NCBI GenBank assembly: GCA_943736015.1 | Contig: OX031062.1 | Coordinates: 51,324,962 to 51,388,961 of the forward strand | Origin: Tridacna crocea | Taxonomy: Eukaryota; Mollusca; Bivalvia; Cardiida; Cardiidae | DNA: 64,000 bases | Direction of reading: 5' to 3' | Shown: positions 10,156-18,792 of the stretch, piece by piece | How the letters are laid out: the number at the start of each line of letters is the position of its first letter | How positions within the stretch are numbered: the stretch's first letter is position 1 | The notes under the pieces: model-generated | What the model saw: the letters and a program-made list of their open reading frames with translations, nothing else | Database searches by the model: none | Told to the model about the DNA's origin: nothing | Program-made: the position numbers and the translations under genes

Positions 10156-10204
10156 GCAAATAGTATCGGCCTAGTCTATTTGCCATGCATAAACGACCAT
10201 CCTA

Positions 10205-10320
10205 CCTCGGTATTCAGCCGGTTTTTTGACAAAGTGAATGTTATGGGTCCTCCATTATTGTGATGTCTTGGTATGGTGCTTCACGGAGATGCATTCTCGC
10301 AAGACCATGACGTATATTCA
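10205..10320 (+). repeat. Truncated family E interior
   Basis: TTATGGGTCCTCCATTAT and GTCTTGGTATGGTGC align with the interior of the E copies at 42783 and 61000. The termini are absent. Confidence 0.45.
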
Positions 10321-10323
10321 TTG

Positions 10324-10903
10324 GAGCCATGCTCTGTAAAAAAGGGGGCTTTATGCATCTGCGAAAAGTATCGACCCAGATCAGCCTGCGCAGTCCGCGC
10401 AGGCTGACCTGGGCCGAAACTTTTCGCTATTGGTCAATTTTCTGTATGTTTAAGGACGAATCTACCTCACGATTAAGTTAGTTATTTGAACTAGAGCTAT
10501 CACTAAACATGATTATACCCCCCACCAGCTCCTTGTCACAAAAACAGGTCTTTGTCACAGAATACAGAATGGTTAAGTACAAAAGTAAGAGTTGAGAAAA
10601 AAAGTTCAAGGGGAGATAATTCCGTAACAGAGTTCAGCAAGGTCATAAAACTTGCACATGCACAACTTCATATACATAGGAACATTGTGTGTAAATTTGA
10701 GTCCAGTACATGAAAAACTGTTGGAGTATTTCTCCTTGACAAATATGCGTCTACGGACAGACAGATGGACCGACGGACGGACAGACAGTCATGGCGATTC
10801 CAGTATACCCCCCTCACCTACGTTGTTGTGGGGGCTATTAAGGATCCATAACTATGTGATCGCTTGCTTGGTATAAAGCCCCCTTTTGCCAGAGCACGGC
10901 TCA
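10324..10903. mobile_element. Family E MITE, with a foreign insert, abutting a Wnt5 exon
   Basis: Terminal inverted repeats of about 32 bp open with GAGCCATGCTCTG and close with CAGAGCACGGCTC. Next to the left end is a GC-rich hairpin built on CAGCCTGCGCAGTCCGCGC. An unrelated segment of about 340 bp (roughly 10497-10840), bounded by TATACCCCCC-type sequence and carrying GGACGGACAGAC, splits it. The right end lies 27 bp before the exon at 10931. Confidence 0.8.
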
Positions 10904-10930
10904 TTTCTTGTTTTCACTTTTTTTTTTCAG
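10904..10930 (+). promoter_or_regulatory. Splice acceptor of Wnt5 exon (polypyrimidine tract + CAG)
   Basis: A nearly continuous pyrimidine tract ends in TTTTTTTCAG at 10930. A branch-point-like CTCAT (yUnAy) has its A at 10903, the last base of the family E terminal repeat and 27 nt before the splice site. Confidence 0.85.
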
Positions 10931-11196
10931 GAGCCTGGGTATGTCAGGGGCCGGGCTAGACGTTCTACAAAATCCAAATATCTATATAGTCGGAACAAAG
11001 ACAATGTGTGTCCAGTTAAAAGGACTGTCCCTCGGGCAGCAGAAACTGTGTACCTTATACCATGATCACATGCCTAGTATAGGGAACGGAGCCCAAATGG
11101 GCATCAAAGAATGTCAATATCAGTTTCGGTATAGACGCTGGAATTGTACCACCATTCAAGGAGATTCGTCCGTCTTTGGGCCTGTATTGCAAATAG
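10931..11196 (+). CDS. Wnt5: Wnt5 internal exon (N-terminal part of the mature ligand)
   Basis: This exon encodes the start of the Wnt domain of a secreted Cys-rich signalling ligand that acts through Frizzled/Ror/Ryk receptors, classically in non-canonical (planar polarity, Ca2+) signalling. It is 266 bp: one base completing the previous codon (fits TG|G Trp before SLG), 88 codons, and one base of the next. Residues 16-19 (NIYI) and 25-41 ([17 protein letters not shown]) align with Wnt5 NEVYIIG...CSQLAGLSQGQKKLC. Residues 58-72 ([15 protein letters not shown]) are the Wnt signature, with Cys26, Cys40, Cys61 and Cys72 in family positions and an N-glycosylation sequon NCT at 71-73. The frame closes two codons after the donor GTAAGT. 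Wnt5 assignment rests on family knowledge and on the following exon. Confidence 0.95.
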
Positions 11197-11255
11197 GTAA
11201 GTGAAAATGTTGGCGTTTTATAGATACATCCTTATTCTAGAGAGAAAACATGCTG

Positions 11256-11473
11256 TTAACCTTAAGGCTGCTATGTGCGACCCACTGACGTTTTGCGGAC
11301 AGTGTAGATCAAGATCAGACTGCACAGAAAGTGCAGTCTGATCTTGGATCTACACTGTCTGATAAGGAGGTACCAGTGCTATTCCACAAAGCATTACCTT
11401 GAAAAAGCAATATTTGGGTCTTTACTATTGAATCGAAAATTTCATTTTTGAGATACAGCAGGATAGGAGTTAA
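11256..11473 (+). mobile_element. Family B MITE, complete (218 bp)
   Basis: TTAACCTTAAGGCTGC at the left and AGGAGTTAA at the right. The stem pairs GTGTAGATCAAGATCAGAC with GTCTGATCTTGGATCTACAC over the loop AGAAA. It starts 60 bp after the exon donor site, so its hairpin is near the 5' splice site in the pre-mRNA. Confidence 0.85.
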
Positions 11474-11594
11474 AACTTGAAAGTGTGTAGAGAGACTCAG
11501 CGGTGCAAACAATGATAAATGACCACATATAATATGGTATAAATGACAGAAAAGCACAAAGGATTTGTCCTCGTTTAGAACCGGAAACTAAGTT

Positions 11595-11800
11595 AACTGG
11601 TTTTCAAATTGGAACGAGTCAAAAAATTGTGTTGTCTGGTAAAGAATTAAGATAATTTTGTTTAGAATTATTTGGATACCAACATTTCCTACCTTTCAAA
11701 ATAATTTTTCTAGCCTTTCGTAGACGAATCCCAGTATTTGAACCACATTTAATATGTTGTCTGCAAATGTTCTCAAATATGTCTCAAATTTTCACCGCTG
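11595..11800 (+). repeat. Two degenerate family A right-half fragments
   Basis: TTGTGTTGTCTGGTAAAGAATTAA near 11640 is one terminus. The next segment holds TGTTGTCTGCAAATGTTCTC, a second decayed right arm. Both lack hairpins. Confidence 0.5.
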
Positions 11801-12009
11801 TTAACCCATTCACGACCCTTAGAAATAGGAATTTTGAAAACATTGTGAGAAAAGGAGAAAATGCTGGTAACCAGCATTTTCTTCTTTTCCCACAATCTTT
11901 TCAATCCTTCACAAAACAGATTTCAATCTTTCAGTGGCATTTAATTTGTCGTCTACAACTGCTTTCAATTTGGATTAGTTTTAAACTTTGTCTTCTGGAA
12001 AAGGGTTAA
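11801..12009 (+). mobile_element. Family A MITE (type A1), shortened left arm
   Basis: TTAACCCATTCACGACCC: the usual block between the terminus and GACCC is deleted by about 20 bp. The right end is GGAAAAGGGTTAA. The hairpin is intact except for ATTTTCTTCT in the right arm. Confidence 0.8.
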
Positions 12010-12034
12010 AGAGTTAACTTGGTACCCCACAAGC

Positions 12035-12135
12035 ACGAGTTCTAGCGACCCCACAGAAGATTTTGGAAAACATTGTGGAGAAAATGCTGGTAACCAGCTT
12101 TTTTCCCTTTTTTCCATAATGTTTTTACCATTTAA
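12035..12135 (+). repeat. Truncated family A copy
   Basis: CGACCCCACAGAAG, TTTGGAAAACATTGTGGAG and a shortened hairpin around GGTAACCAGC; the right arm ends at the TTAA shared with the next copy. Confidence 0.55.
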
Positions 12136-12328
12136 AACTTACCAAACGACTGGTCCAAATTGAAAGCACTTGCAGACGACAAAATAAACGTAACTCAAAA
12201 ATTGAAATTTGTTTCCAGCAGGGTAGAAAAACATTTTAGGAAAAGGAGAAAATGCTGGTTACCACAATTTTTTCAAAAGGCTTCTATCTCAAGGTCGTAA
12301 GAACCAGGGATGGTTTGGTAAAGATTAA
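12132..12328 (-). mobile_element. Family A MITE, right hairpin arm deleted
   Basis: From TTAAAACTTACCAAACG to GGTAAAGATTAA. After GCTGGTTACCA the sequence jumps to CAATTTTTTCAAAAGG, so most of the right stem is missing. It shares its final TTAA with the following copy. Confidence 0.7.
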
Positions 12329-12553
12329 CCCATTACCACACAATCCCTACTTTTGACGACTTTGAGAAAGGAGCCTTTAGAAAACATTGTGGGAAAAGGA
12401 GAAAATGCTGGTTACCAGCATTTTCTCCTTTTCCAAAAATGTTTTCTACCCTTCACGAAACAAATTTCAAATTTTCATTCACTTTTATTTTGTCGTCTGC
12501 AAAGGCTTTCGATTTGGACAAACCTAAAATATTGTCCTTTTGTATTGAGTTAA
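12325..12553 (+). mobile_element. Family A MITE, complete 229 bp
   Basis: TTAACCCATTACCACAC to TGTATTGAGTTAA. The hairpin centre is GGTTACC although the arm order is +, where nearly all other + copies have GGTAACC. The right stem has CCAAAAATG for CCCACAATG. Confidence 0.85.
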
Positions 12554-12915
12554 ATGACAGAAAACATCATTTTGAGCTATATCCAATTTATCGTCCGAAG
12601 ATGCTTTTTAGCAGTTTGATCTAGTCCAAAGTTATATCATTATTTTGGTTCAGTGTAATATGTATACAGAATGAAGATAAGTGTGAAATTGTTGGATGGG
12701 CTTTTATATTATCGAGGGGGATCGTTTTTAATGACTTATCATCCCACCCCACGCCTCACTTCACCCACAAATCCGTTTCGTATAACCTGGTTTAATGTCT
12801 TTCCCATATTACCCCACCTCTCGTGTTGGCAAGCATTCGGTGCAAAATCGAAGTTGCAGAACACAGATATGTGGTTTTCTTTTCTACGCATTCTTTGATT
12901 TAATTTTGCGCGACT

Positions 12916-13150
12916 TTAACTCATTACCACACTAGAGAACTTTGGACTGGTCCAAATTGAAAGTACTAGTATTTGCAGACGACAAAATAAAGGTGACTGA
13001 AAAATAGAAATTTGTTCTGGGAAGGGTAGAAAACACTGTGGGAAAAGGAGAAAATGCTGGTTACCAGCATTTTCTCCTTTTCCCACAGTGTTTTCTAAAG
13101 GCGTCTTTCTCTGGGGCGTCAAAAGTAGGGATTGTGTGGTAATGGGTTAA
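12916..13150 (-). mobile_element. Family A MITE (CACTGTGGG stem)
   Basis: TTAACTCATTACCACAC to GGTAATGGGTTAA (235 bp). The stem CACTGTGGGAAAAGGAG pairs perfectly with CTCCTTTTCCCACAGTG. A small insertion (TACTAGTA) lies in the left arm. Confidence 0.85.
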
Positions 13151-13782
13151 GTGAAACTTGTTGCATAAAAAATGGGGAAGTGCGTCCACTTTTTAAGGTA
13201 GTTGACTCGTAATACTGTTAGTGCAGAATGGCATGAGATTTCTTTATAGTTGATAAATACGGATTTATACAGATATGATGTAATACTTTTGCACATTTTC
13301 AAATGACTAGGAATTCCTTTGATGCCTGTCTTGAAATTATTTGTTGATACTTTTCTTAGTTTTTAGAAAAGGGAGGTAATTAGTATCTCCCTTCGTAATG
13401 AGAATATAGTGGTTTTAGATTTATAAATGATAATTCTAAGAAGGACAAAAAGGAAAAAGTGGCTCGGTTAAAGGGCAAATCCTAAGATTTTTTGACCATA
13501 CTGTTTTTTTGCTCCAATCAGCTGCAAATGATGTTAGTAAACACATGTCCATCAGTTTTCATAAATACCACTCTGTAACATGCCATAAATCACGCTCGAA
13601 TTGTCACGCTGATATACGGCCCCAAAAATGGTGCATGGCTTACTTCCCCTGATTCGCTTATCTTCCGTACCTGTGTGACGTCATAGTCGCGTAAGCCTGT
13701 GTTTACAGTCAGTAGAAATAAGTAGGGACGCTGATGATTATACGCAGATATCTGAGTATTAACATAGAATTTAGCCGAAAAA

Positions 13783-14211
13783 ATGGTAAATTGTGCAGCC
13801 TATGGCTTCATCGTCGAATCAGGAACACGTAGAATTAGTATGTTCAAATTTCCGAAGGAATTAAAAAGGAGGAAACTATGGATTCAACGTTTAAACCGGG
13901 GCCGGACAGTAACGGAGGATTTTGTGCCATCAGTTCATTCCAAATTGTGTTTGAAACACTTCGAGGACAGTCAGTTCTTATTAAGTCCAAAACTCGTAAA
14001 AGAAGTTGGTTATAGGAATATTAGGCTGCAATTAAAACCTGATGCTGTGCCGACATTGTTCGAAACTCCGAGTCGAAATAAGATAGGCCATAAGGCAGAC
14101 ATTCCACAATGGCAATCTCCAAAAAGAAAAACAAACATAAGGTTGGTAATTCCTTTAATTGTTTTTCGTAATATTTTATCCTTTTCTAGATCTACATTCT
14201 GGACAAAGTAG
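13783..14211 (+). pseudogene. THAP-type zinc-finger exon of the transposon
   Basis: Open for 142 codons. It resembles a THAP DNA-binding domain (a C2CH zinc module used by P-element transposases and THAP proteins): Cys4, FKFP at 21-24, Trp33, Pro49, Cys56-x2-His59-Phe60 and the closing AVPTLF at 88-93. The second zinc Cys is replaced by Phe9 (CAAYGF in place of CAAYGC), so zinc binding is probably broken. After about residue 120 the sequence looks intronic, with a possible donor AAG|GTTGGT near 14141. A frameshifted relative is at 50720-51136. Confidence 0.65.
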
Positions 14212-14257
14212 AAATTAGTGCCGTTTTCTCCCTTTTTTTCCCCAAATGTTTTCAACA

Positions 14258-14720
14258 TTTAACCCTTTACCAAGAGACAAAATTTTAGAATGGTCCAAAT
14301 GAAAAGCATTTGCAAACAAAGTAAACCTAACTGAAATATTGAAATTTGTTTCCACCAGGATAGAAAACATTGTAGGAAAATGGTAATCAAAAAGTTGAAA
14401 TGAAATTTGATTTGGAAAGGATGGAAAACATTATGGGAAAAGGAGAAAATCTTAGCATTTTCTCTTTTCCTCACAATGTTTTCAAAGGCAACAACATAAC
14501 ATATTCATCCAAATTCATAACATAGATTTTGCAAGTACCAAAGTCTGGATTGTTCAAATGATGTTAACTTTCAAGTGTTTCAGCTTTTTCTTCCTTTTCC
14601 ACAATGTTTTCAAAAGGCTTCTGTCTCAGGGTTGTAAAAAACAAAGGGTCAAGTGACCATTCACCAAACACAAAAATTTTAGATTGGTTCAAATTGAAAG
14701 CATTTGCAGACAACAAAAGA
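14258..14720. repeat. Rearranged family A copies inside THAP element
   Basis: TTTAACCCTTTACCAAGAG opens a minus-oriented copy that is cut at its hairpin. It then joins a second partial copy (GAGAAAATCTTAGCATTTTC) and a third fragment ending ACCATTCACCAAACAC. In the other transposon copy the first of these is intact, so a deletion happened here. Confidence 0.65.
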
Positions 14721-14724
14721 ATTG

Positions 14725-14796
14725 TGAACCAAAAATATTTGCAGCTGATTGGAGTAAAAAACAGTATGGTAAAAATATATTAGGATTTGCCCTTAA
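14725..14796 (-). repeat. Internal inverted copy of the THAP element's left end
   Basis: TTTGCAGCTGATTGGAG, ACAGTATGG and TTAGGATTTGCCC repeat, in reverse, the left terminal 75 bp of the element at 13468. Its TTAA is the site where copy 2 carries a family A insertion. Confidence 0.75.
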
Positions 14797-15209
14797 ACAG
14801 TAAACATCTTTTTCTTCCCACACTGTTTTTCAAACCTCTTTCTTTGGGTATTGGAAACTAGACCTAGGGTTTGCATGGTAAAGGGTGAAGTCAGTATCTG
14901 GCTACCCCTAGTCATGGTCATAAATGTTAATCCATCACCGGCCAGTTGAAACAATACAGGAAATGGTTACATAACATTTGCATATCTCACCCCTTTACTC
15001 TGTAATGTTTGTTTGTGACAGTAAACCCATGTTACAGCTTTTATCCCGTACACTTCTTCTCTTCGACATTTTACTCTTAAAAATGATTTGACAACTTACT
15101 ATCATTTTGAACAAATTTTGAATTGTATCTTTACATTTCTGATTTGTGGATATTTCTCTGTTCCTCTCCATACTCTGTCTTCTAGACAGGCTACTGAGAG
15201 AAATCTTTT

Positions 15210-15420
15210 GTTTTTACGACCTTTGTAAAGATAGAAAAAACTTTCGAAAACATTGTAGGTAAAAGAGAAATGTTGCTGACCAGCATTTTCTCCTTTTTCT
15301 ACAATGTTTTTTACCCATAAAAAACAAGTACAAACATGCGAGTTAAATTTAATTTGTTGACTCTCATTGCTTTCAATTCGGTTGAGTCAATAAATTTGAT
15401 GTTTGGTAACAATTTAACCC
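15210..15420 (+). repeat. Degenerate family A copy
   Basis: GTTTTTACGACCTTTG, then a hairpin with GTTGCTGACCAGCA at its centre, then a decayed right arm ending GGTAACAATTTAACC. Present only in transposon copy 1. Confidence 0.6.
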
Positions 15421-15535
15421 TTTCCCAGACGGCAAATTTTGGACCAGACCAAATTCAAAGCAAAATTCAAATTCGGATACTGCTCCCTGTAAACTTAACC
15501 AGAACTTGTGCCCAATGTGTGGGATTTATATTTAA

Positions 15536-15778
15536 CCCTTTACCAATCAATCCATAATTTTTACGACCCTGAAGACAGCAGACTTTTAAAAACATTGTAA
15601 GAAAGTAACCAGCTACCTTGTAGAAAGTAACCTAGTAACCAGCATATTCTCCTGTTAACACAGTGTTTTACTCTGTTGGAAAAAAATTTAAATTTTTGAA
15701 ATATATAACTTTATTTTGTCGTCTGCAAGCTATTTCAGTTTGGACCTGTTTAATATTTTGTCGTATGGTAAAGAGTTA
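15536..15778 (+). mobile_element. Family A copy with scrambled hairpin
   Basis: TTTAACCCTTTACCAATC to GGTAAAGAGTTAA. The hairpin centre has a repeated AGAAAGTAACC block (15600-15632) and a short right arm CTCCTGTTAACACAGTG. Present only in transposon copy 1. Confidence 0.65.
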
Positions 15779-16932
15779 AAAGTAGAAAATATTGTGGATA
15801 AAGGATAAATTGATACAAACGTGGTTACCCAGAATATAAAATAATTTTGATGATTGGATCTCGAAACATATTATTTTCTCAAATTTCACGCTCGTTAACA
15901 GCATTTCAAACTATTCTTATTCTCACGAAAATCGCGATTTATTGTGTAACCCTTCACCCATGAGAGAACAAATTTTGTACCTGTCAATGTTTACAGAATT
16001 CTTTACAAGGTACAAATATAGAATCCATCAACAAATAGTTAGAACTAACATCTCACGATTATCAATCGTAAAAGTCAAGAAATCGGTTATTTGACGTGAA
16101 ACTAAAGTGTAGGAGAAATGTCTTTAAAAGTGTCGGGGAACTGTGTAGTCGTGGAACTGTCTTGAAACCGTCTTTTTTATTATTATTATTATTAATGCCA
16201 CCCGTAAATCTACTGAAAATACTTCAAGTGAAACAAAGCTTATGCCGTACACTTAATTTTATCATGTATCGAATAATTTCTGTAAGCGACGTTCGCCCCG
16301 TAGCCTAATACATGTAGGCGTGATACTCATCACGCTGTTCAAAAGTCCGGCATAACATCGTTATTTTCGCCATTGGTGGGGGAATTTTTACTTTTATCCT
16401 CATCATCAGAAACTATTAAGTTTCATTAAAAACTTGGTGGTACATGTACGGCCTTACCAGCCTAGAATCGTGTATTCCTTCGTCTTAGATATCGCTCATT
16501 TCACTATCTGAAACAAGGTCCATATTGAAACAAACGCTCCTATGACGTCACAGATCAAGGTGCGCTACAATAAGTAAGGGAGGTAAGCGATGCAAGAAAA
16601 ACTAATAAGCAAAAATATAAATTGAAAAAAAGTACTTTTACTAATTTTTTTTTCAAATTACAATATTACCAGGTTGCCATTTGATAGATGTAGATTTCAA
16701 AATTAATCATATCAGAAACTTGTTGATTTGCCCTTTAAAGTAGTCCAATAATATTCATTTTTAATCATAGCAAATTTTATAGGATAATATTATAACTGAA
16801 ATAGCTGTGTTCTATTAAGGGACCGCTACCTTAAGAACTATACCATTCAGTTGGCAACCCATGTACTAGTGGCCCTTTGCTTTGCAGTGATAATACTAGT
16901 AAATCTTATACTGCTTTAAAATGAATGAATCC

Positions 16933-17146
16933 TTAACCTCATTACAAAGTCTAAACCCAGAGTATGACCAGACTCCAAATTGAACGTTGCTAAAAAAGTA
17001 GAAGTTGTGTTTATGGGATAGAAATCATTGTGGTCAAAAAGGAAAAAAATCGCTAGTTTTCTAGCATTTTCTCTCTTTTCCATGTATATTTTCAGACGGA
17101 TTCTTTCTCAGTGCGTTTAAAGTCCGCACTGCGTGGTAAAAAGTTA
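16933..17146 (-). mobile_element. Strongly diverged family A copy
   Basis: CCTTAACCTCATTACA to GTGGTAAAAAGTTAA. The hairpin has drifted to CGCTAGTTTTCTAGCA but still pairs at its centre. Confidence 0.6.
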
Positions 17147-17199
17147 AACGAAAATTTCAAACCAATTAATAGTATCCAAAAGTTGCTGCCTTTCTTTAT

Positions 17200-17343
17200 T
17201 ACTTTCTTCACTGGGAAAAAAATCTTCACGTATCGGACAGTTAGGATCTAGGATCAGACTTTATATTCCGTGTAGTCTGATCATGAGCGACTCTGTCCGG
17301 AAAAAAAGTGGCACCAAGTCGCACTTAGCAATCAAAGGGTTAA
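17200..17343 (-). mobile_element. Family B MITE, left part lost
   Basis: GTATCGGACAGTTAGGATC to TTAGCAATCAAAGGGTTAA. The inner stem is weakened (TCAGACTTTATATTCCGTG). Confidence 0.6.
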
Positions 17344-17494
17344 AAGTTCATTTTACAAGCAATCGGGTTTAGGCTGATTACTTATTTTTCCCGCTGATAA
17401 TTATTACTTGTTCTATCGAAATAATCTACATACATAACTGATTGGTGCATTAATCCTCTCTACCCTCTATACGAAAACATGGGGCTTTTGTGTA

Positions 17495-17560
17495 TGGTAT
17501 AGATCAAGATCAGACTGCACAGAACGTGCAGTCTGATCATTGATCTATACCATTCACTTC
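17495..17560. repeat. Family B hairpin with TATAG/CTATA stem
   Basis: GGTATAGATCAAGATCAGAC pairs with GTCTGATCATTGATCTATACC. The family norm is GTGTAG/CTACAC, so both sides carry the TATAG variant. Confidence 0.7.
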
Positions 17561-17867
17561 TTTAGTTAAGCACATAAGCTAAAACATGTTTCCGAGTTTT
17601 TATGTGGAATATAGTTTTAGTCGTCCAAAAAGGTGGAGTTTATAATATTCGTGCCTGAAAGAGTTAACGTTCAGACGTTCCCTACAGCAGAAAAAATTCC
17701 AAAATGATCATCAAAAACTCATAAAACAGTTTGAGAAATCATGACACTATGTATTTGTGACTTTCTTATCACGTTTCCAGAGTATTTTACATCAAACTTG
17801 ACTGATAAACTTTTTTAAATACCAGCTGAGTGTAATCAACGATACACTTTACTTCTCTTTTCTCGTA

Positions 17868-17976
17868 TCATAGCCGCATCCTCGCATACCCCGGGGTCTC
17901 CCTATTTGCTACGCTACATCGTCGATGTAGCGTAGCAAATAGGGAGACCCCGGGGTATGCGAGGATGTCATAGCCG
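17868..17976. mobile_element. 91-bp perfect palindrome flanked by 9-bp direct repeats
   Basis: Left arm 17877-17921 begins CATCCTCGCATACCCC; the right arm 17923-17967 is its exact reverse complement; one base (T) separates them. TCATAGCCG stands immediately outside on both sides (17868-17876 and 17968-17976). A 9-bp target duplication is usual for Mutator/MULE-type elements. It is GC-richer than its surroundings and has no mismatch, so it is either very young or recently re-copied. Confidence 0.9.
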
Positions 17977-18014
17977 ATCTGCAGGGATCAATAAATGGCA
18001 TGTTTTTTTTTTTA

Positions 18015-18150
18015 ACCCATGTCGCTTTCAACACGATTTCAGTTCAATCACGGTGACAACTCTCTCTTTCATGTATCTCCTGGATTTCACTATAGGGCTC
18101 TAAAGTATCTTGCTCGCGGCCACTCCATCGAAAAACTCAGCGTCTCAAAG
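18015..18150. mobile_element. Partial SINE-like element
   Basis: CGCTTTCAACACGATTTCAG, TCAATCACGGTGACAAC and CACTATAGGGCTCTAAAG match the body blocks seen at 39945-40180 and 54945-55140. No polymerase III boxes remain. Confidence 0.5.
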
Positions 18151-18215
18151 ATTTCAAACCCAACACCTTCATCAATGAGCAATGTGGGACCCGTTACTGC
18201 TGCTAAATATTTAAG

Positions 18216-18658
18216 GCCTGGGTCCGAATTCACCAACCATTCTTAAGAATGTTCTTCAGAGTTATCTATATGGCCTGCAACCCGCGAAAAGGGGCATTCG
18301 AAAATTTGCGTAAATTGTCGTCTCGGATCAGTCTGCGCAATCCTCGCAGGCTAATCCGAAACGACGCTTTCCGTTTTTATGTAATTTTCTTTCTCGCGCA
18401 GGTCTACTGAAAAACAAAATGTAATGTAGCCGTAAAGTGCCGTCTCGGATTAACCTGCGCCGACTGCTGCGTAGGCTGATCCGAGACGGCACTTTACGCA
18501 AATGTCCGAATGCCTCTTTTCGCGTGTTGCAGGCCAGTTGTGTGAAAGTAACTCAATATCTGACTGGCTAAACCAAACGGTTACTTTCAAATCTTAAAAA
18601 AAAAATGTTTTAAAAATGATTCTGTTCTTAAGAATGGTTGGTGCATTCATACGGGCAC
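18216..18658. mobile_element. Family C MITE interrupted by family D
   Basis: GTCCGAATTCACCAACCATT at the left, AAGAATGGTTGGTGCATTC at the right. A family D element (18271-18536) sits between CTATA and GTTGTGTGAAAG; the C hairpin half TGACTGGCTAAACCAAACGG lies after it. Confidence 0.75.
18271..18536. mobile_element. Family D MITE, complete (266 bp)
   Basis: Inverted ends TGGCCTGCAAC and GTTGCAGGCCA, followed inward by CGCGAAAAGGGGCATTCG. Two separate GC-rich hairpins are built on CGTCTCGGATCAGTCTGCGC and CCGTCTCGGATTAACCTGCG, linked by an AT-rich stretch with GTAGACC/GGTCTAC remnants. Confidence 0.85.
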
Positions 18659-18684
18659 TGGGATTCATAGGTCACGGACTTAAA

Positions 18685-18792
18685 TTCTAAACCCAATGGT
18701 GATTAAGCCAATCAAAAGCTGCGTTACTTTTCTAAGATTCAGAAAATATCAGATTAAAGATTGTTCTTAAGAATTGTTCATGAATACGGACA
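18685..18792. repeat. Family C half element
   Basis: ATTAAGCCAATCAAAAGC, GTTACTTTTCTAAG and GTTCTTAAGAATTGTTC lead to GAATACGGACAC, the right half of family C, only about 30 bp after another family C copy. Confidence 0.6.

Larger units (their letters stand above)
1..10930 (+). other. Region upstream of first visible Wnt5 exon (intron and/or 5' flank)
   Basis: No coding exon could be recognised here. A Wnt5 exon with signal peptide should lie upstream of 10931 because that exon opens mid-codon with an acceptor AG, but such first exons are short and poorly conserved, so it could be here unseen or outside the window. What can be seen is MITE families A, B, C, E and F, simple repeats and unassigned AT-rich sequence. 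Bases 1-255, 469-845, 2105-2580, 3560-4037, 5727-6128, 8701-9196 and 9960-10200 hold nothing I recognise beyond short homopolymers. Confidence 0.6.
13468..16738 (+). mobile_element. THAP-domain DNA transposon, copy 1 (non-autonomous)
   Basis: Ends are TTAAAGGGCAAATC and GATTTGCCCTTTAA, a 14-bp inverted repeat including TTAA. Subterminal regions are also inverted relatives: GGCTTACTTCCCC (13638) with TGACGTCA (13676-13683) on the left; TGACGTCA (16543-16550) with GGGAGGTAAGCGATGC on the right. It carries one THAP-like exon and no recognisable transposase catalytic core. Old family A copies lie inside (14258-14720, 15210-15420, 15536-15778). Compared with copy 2 (48661-51451, inverted) it has about 815 extra bp around 15133-15949 and an internal deletion near 14380. 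The family could be P-element-like (THAP) or another TTAA-targeting type; this is not settled. Confidence 0.75.

Noticed and set aside
16096..16308. 70-residue frame (also present at 49091-49303, reverse) as a second transposon gene
   Set aside because: Conserved only because the two transposons are recent copies; it includes a TTATTATTA-encoded Leu run, has no recognisable domain, and lies in a subterminal region.
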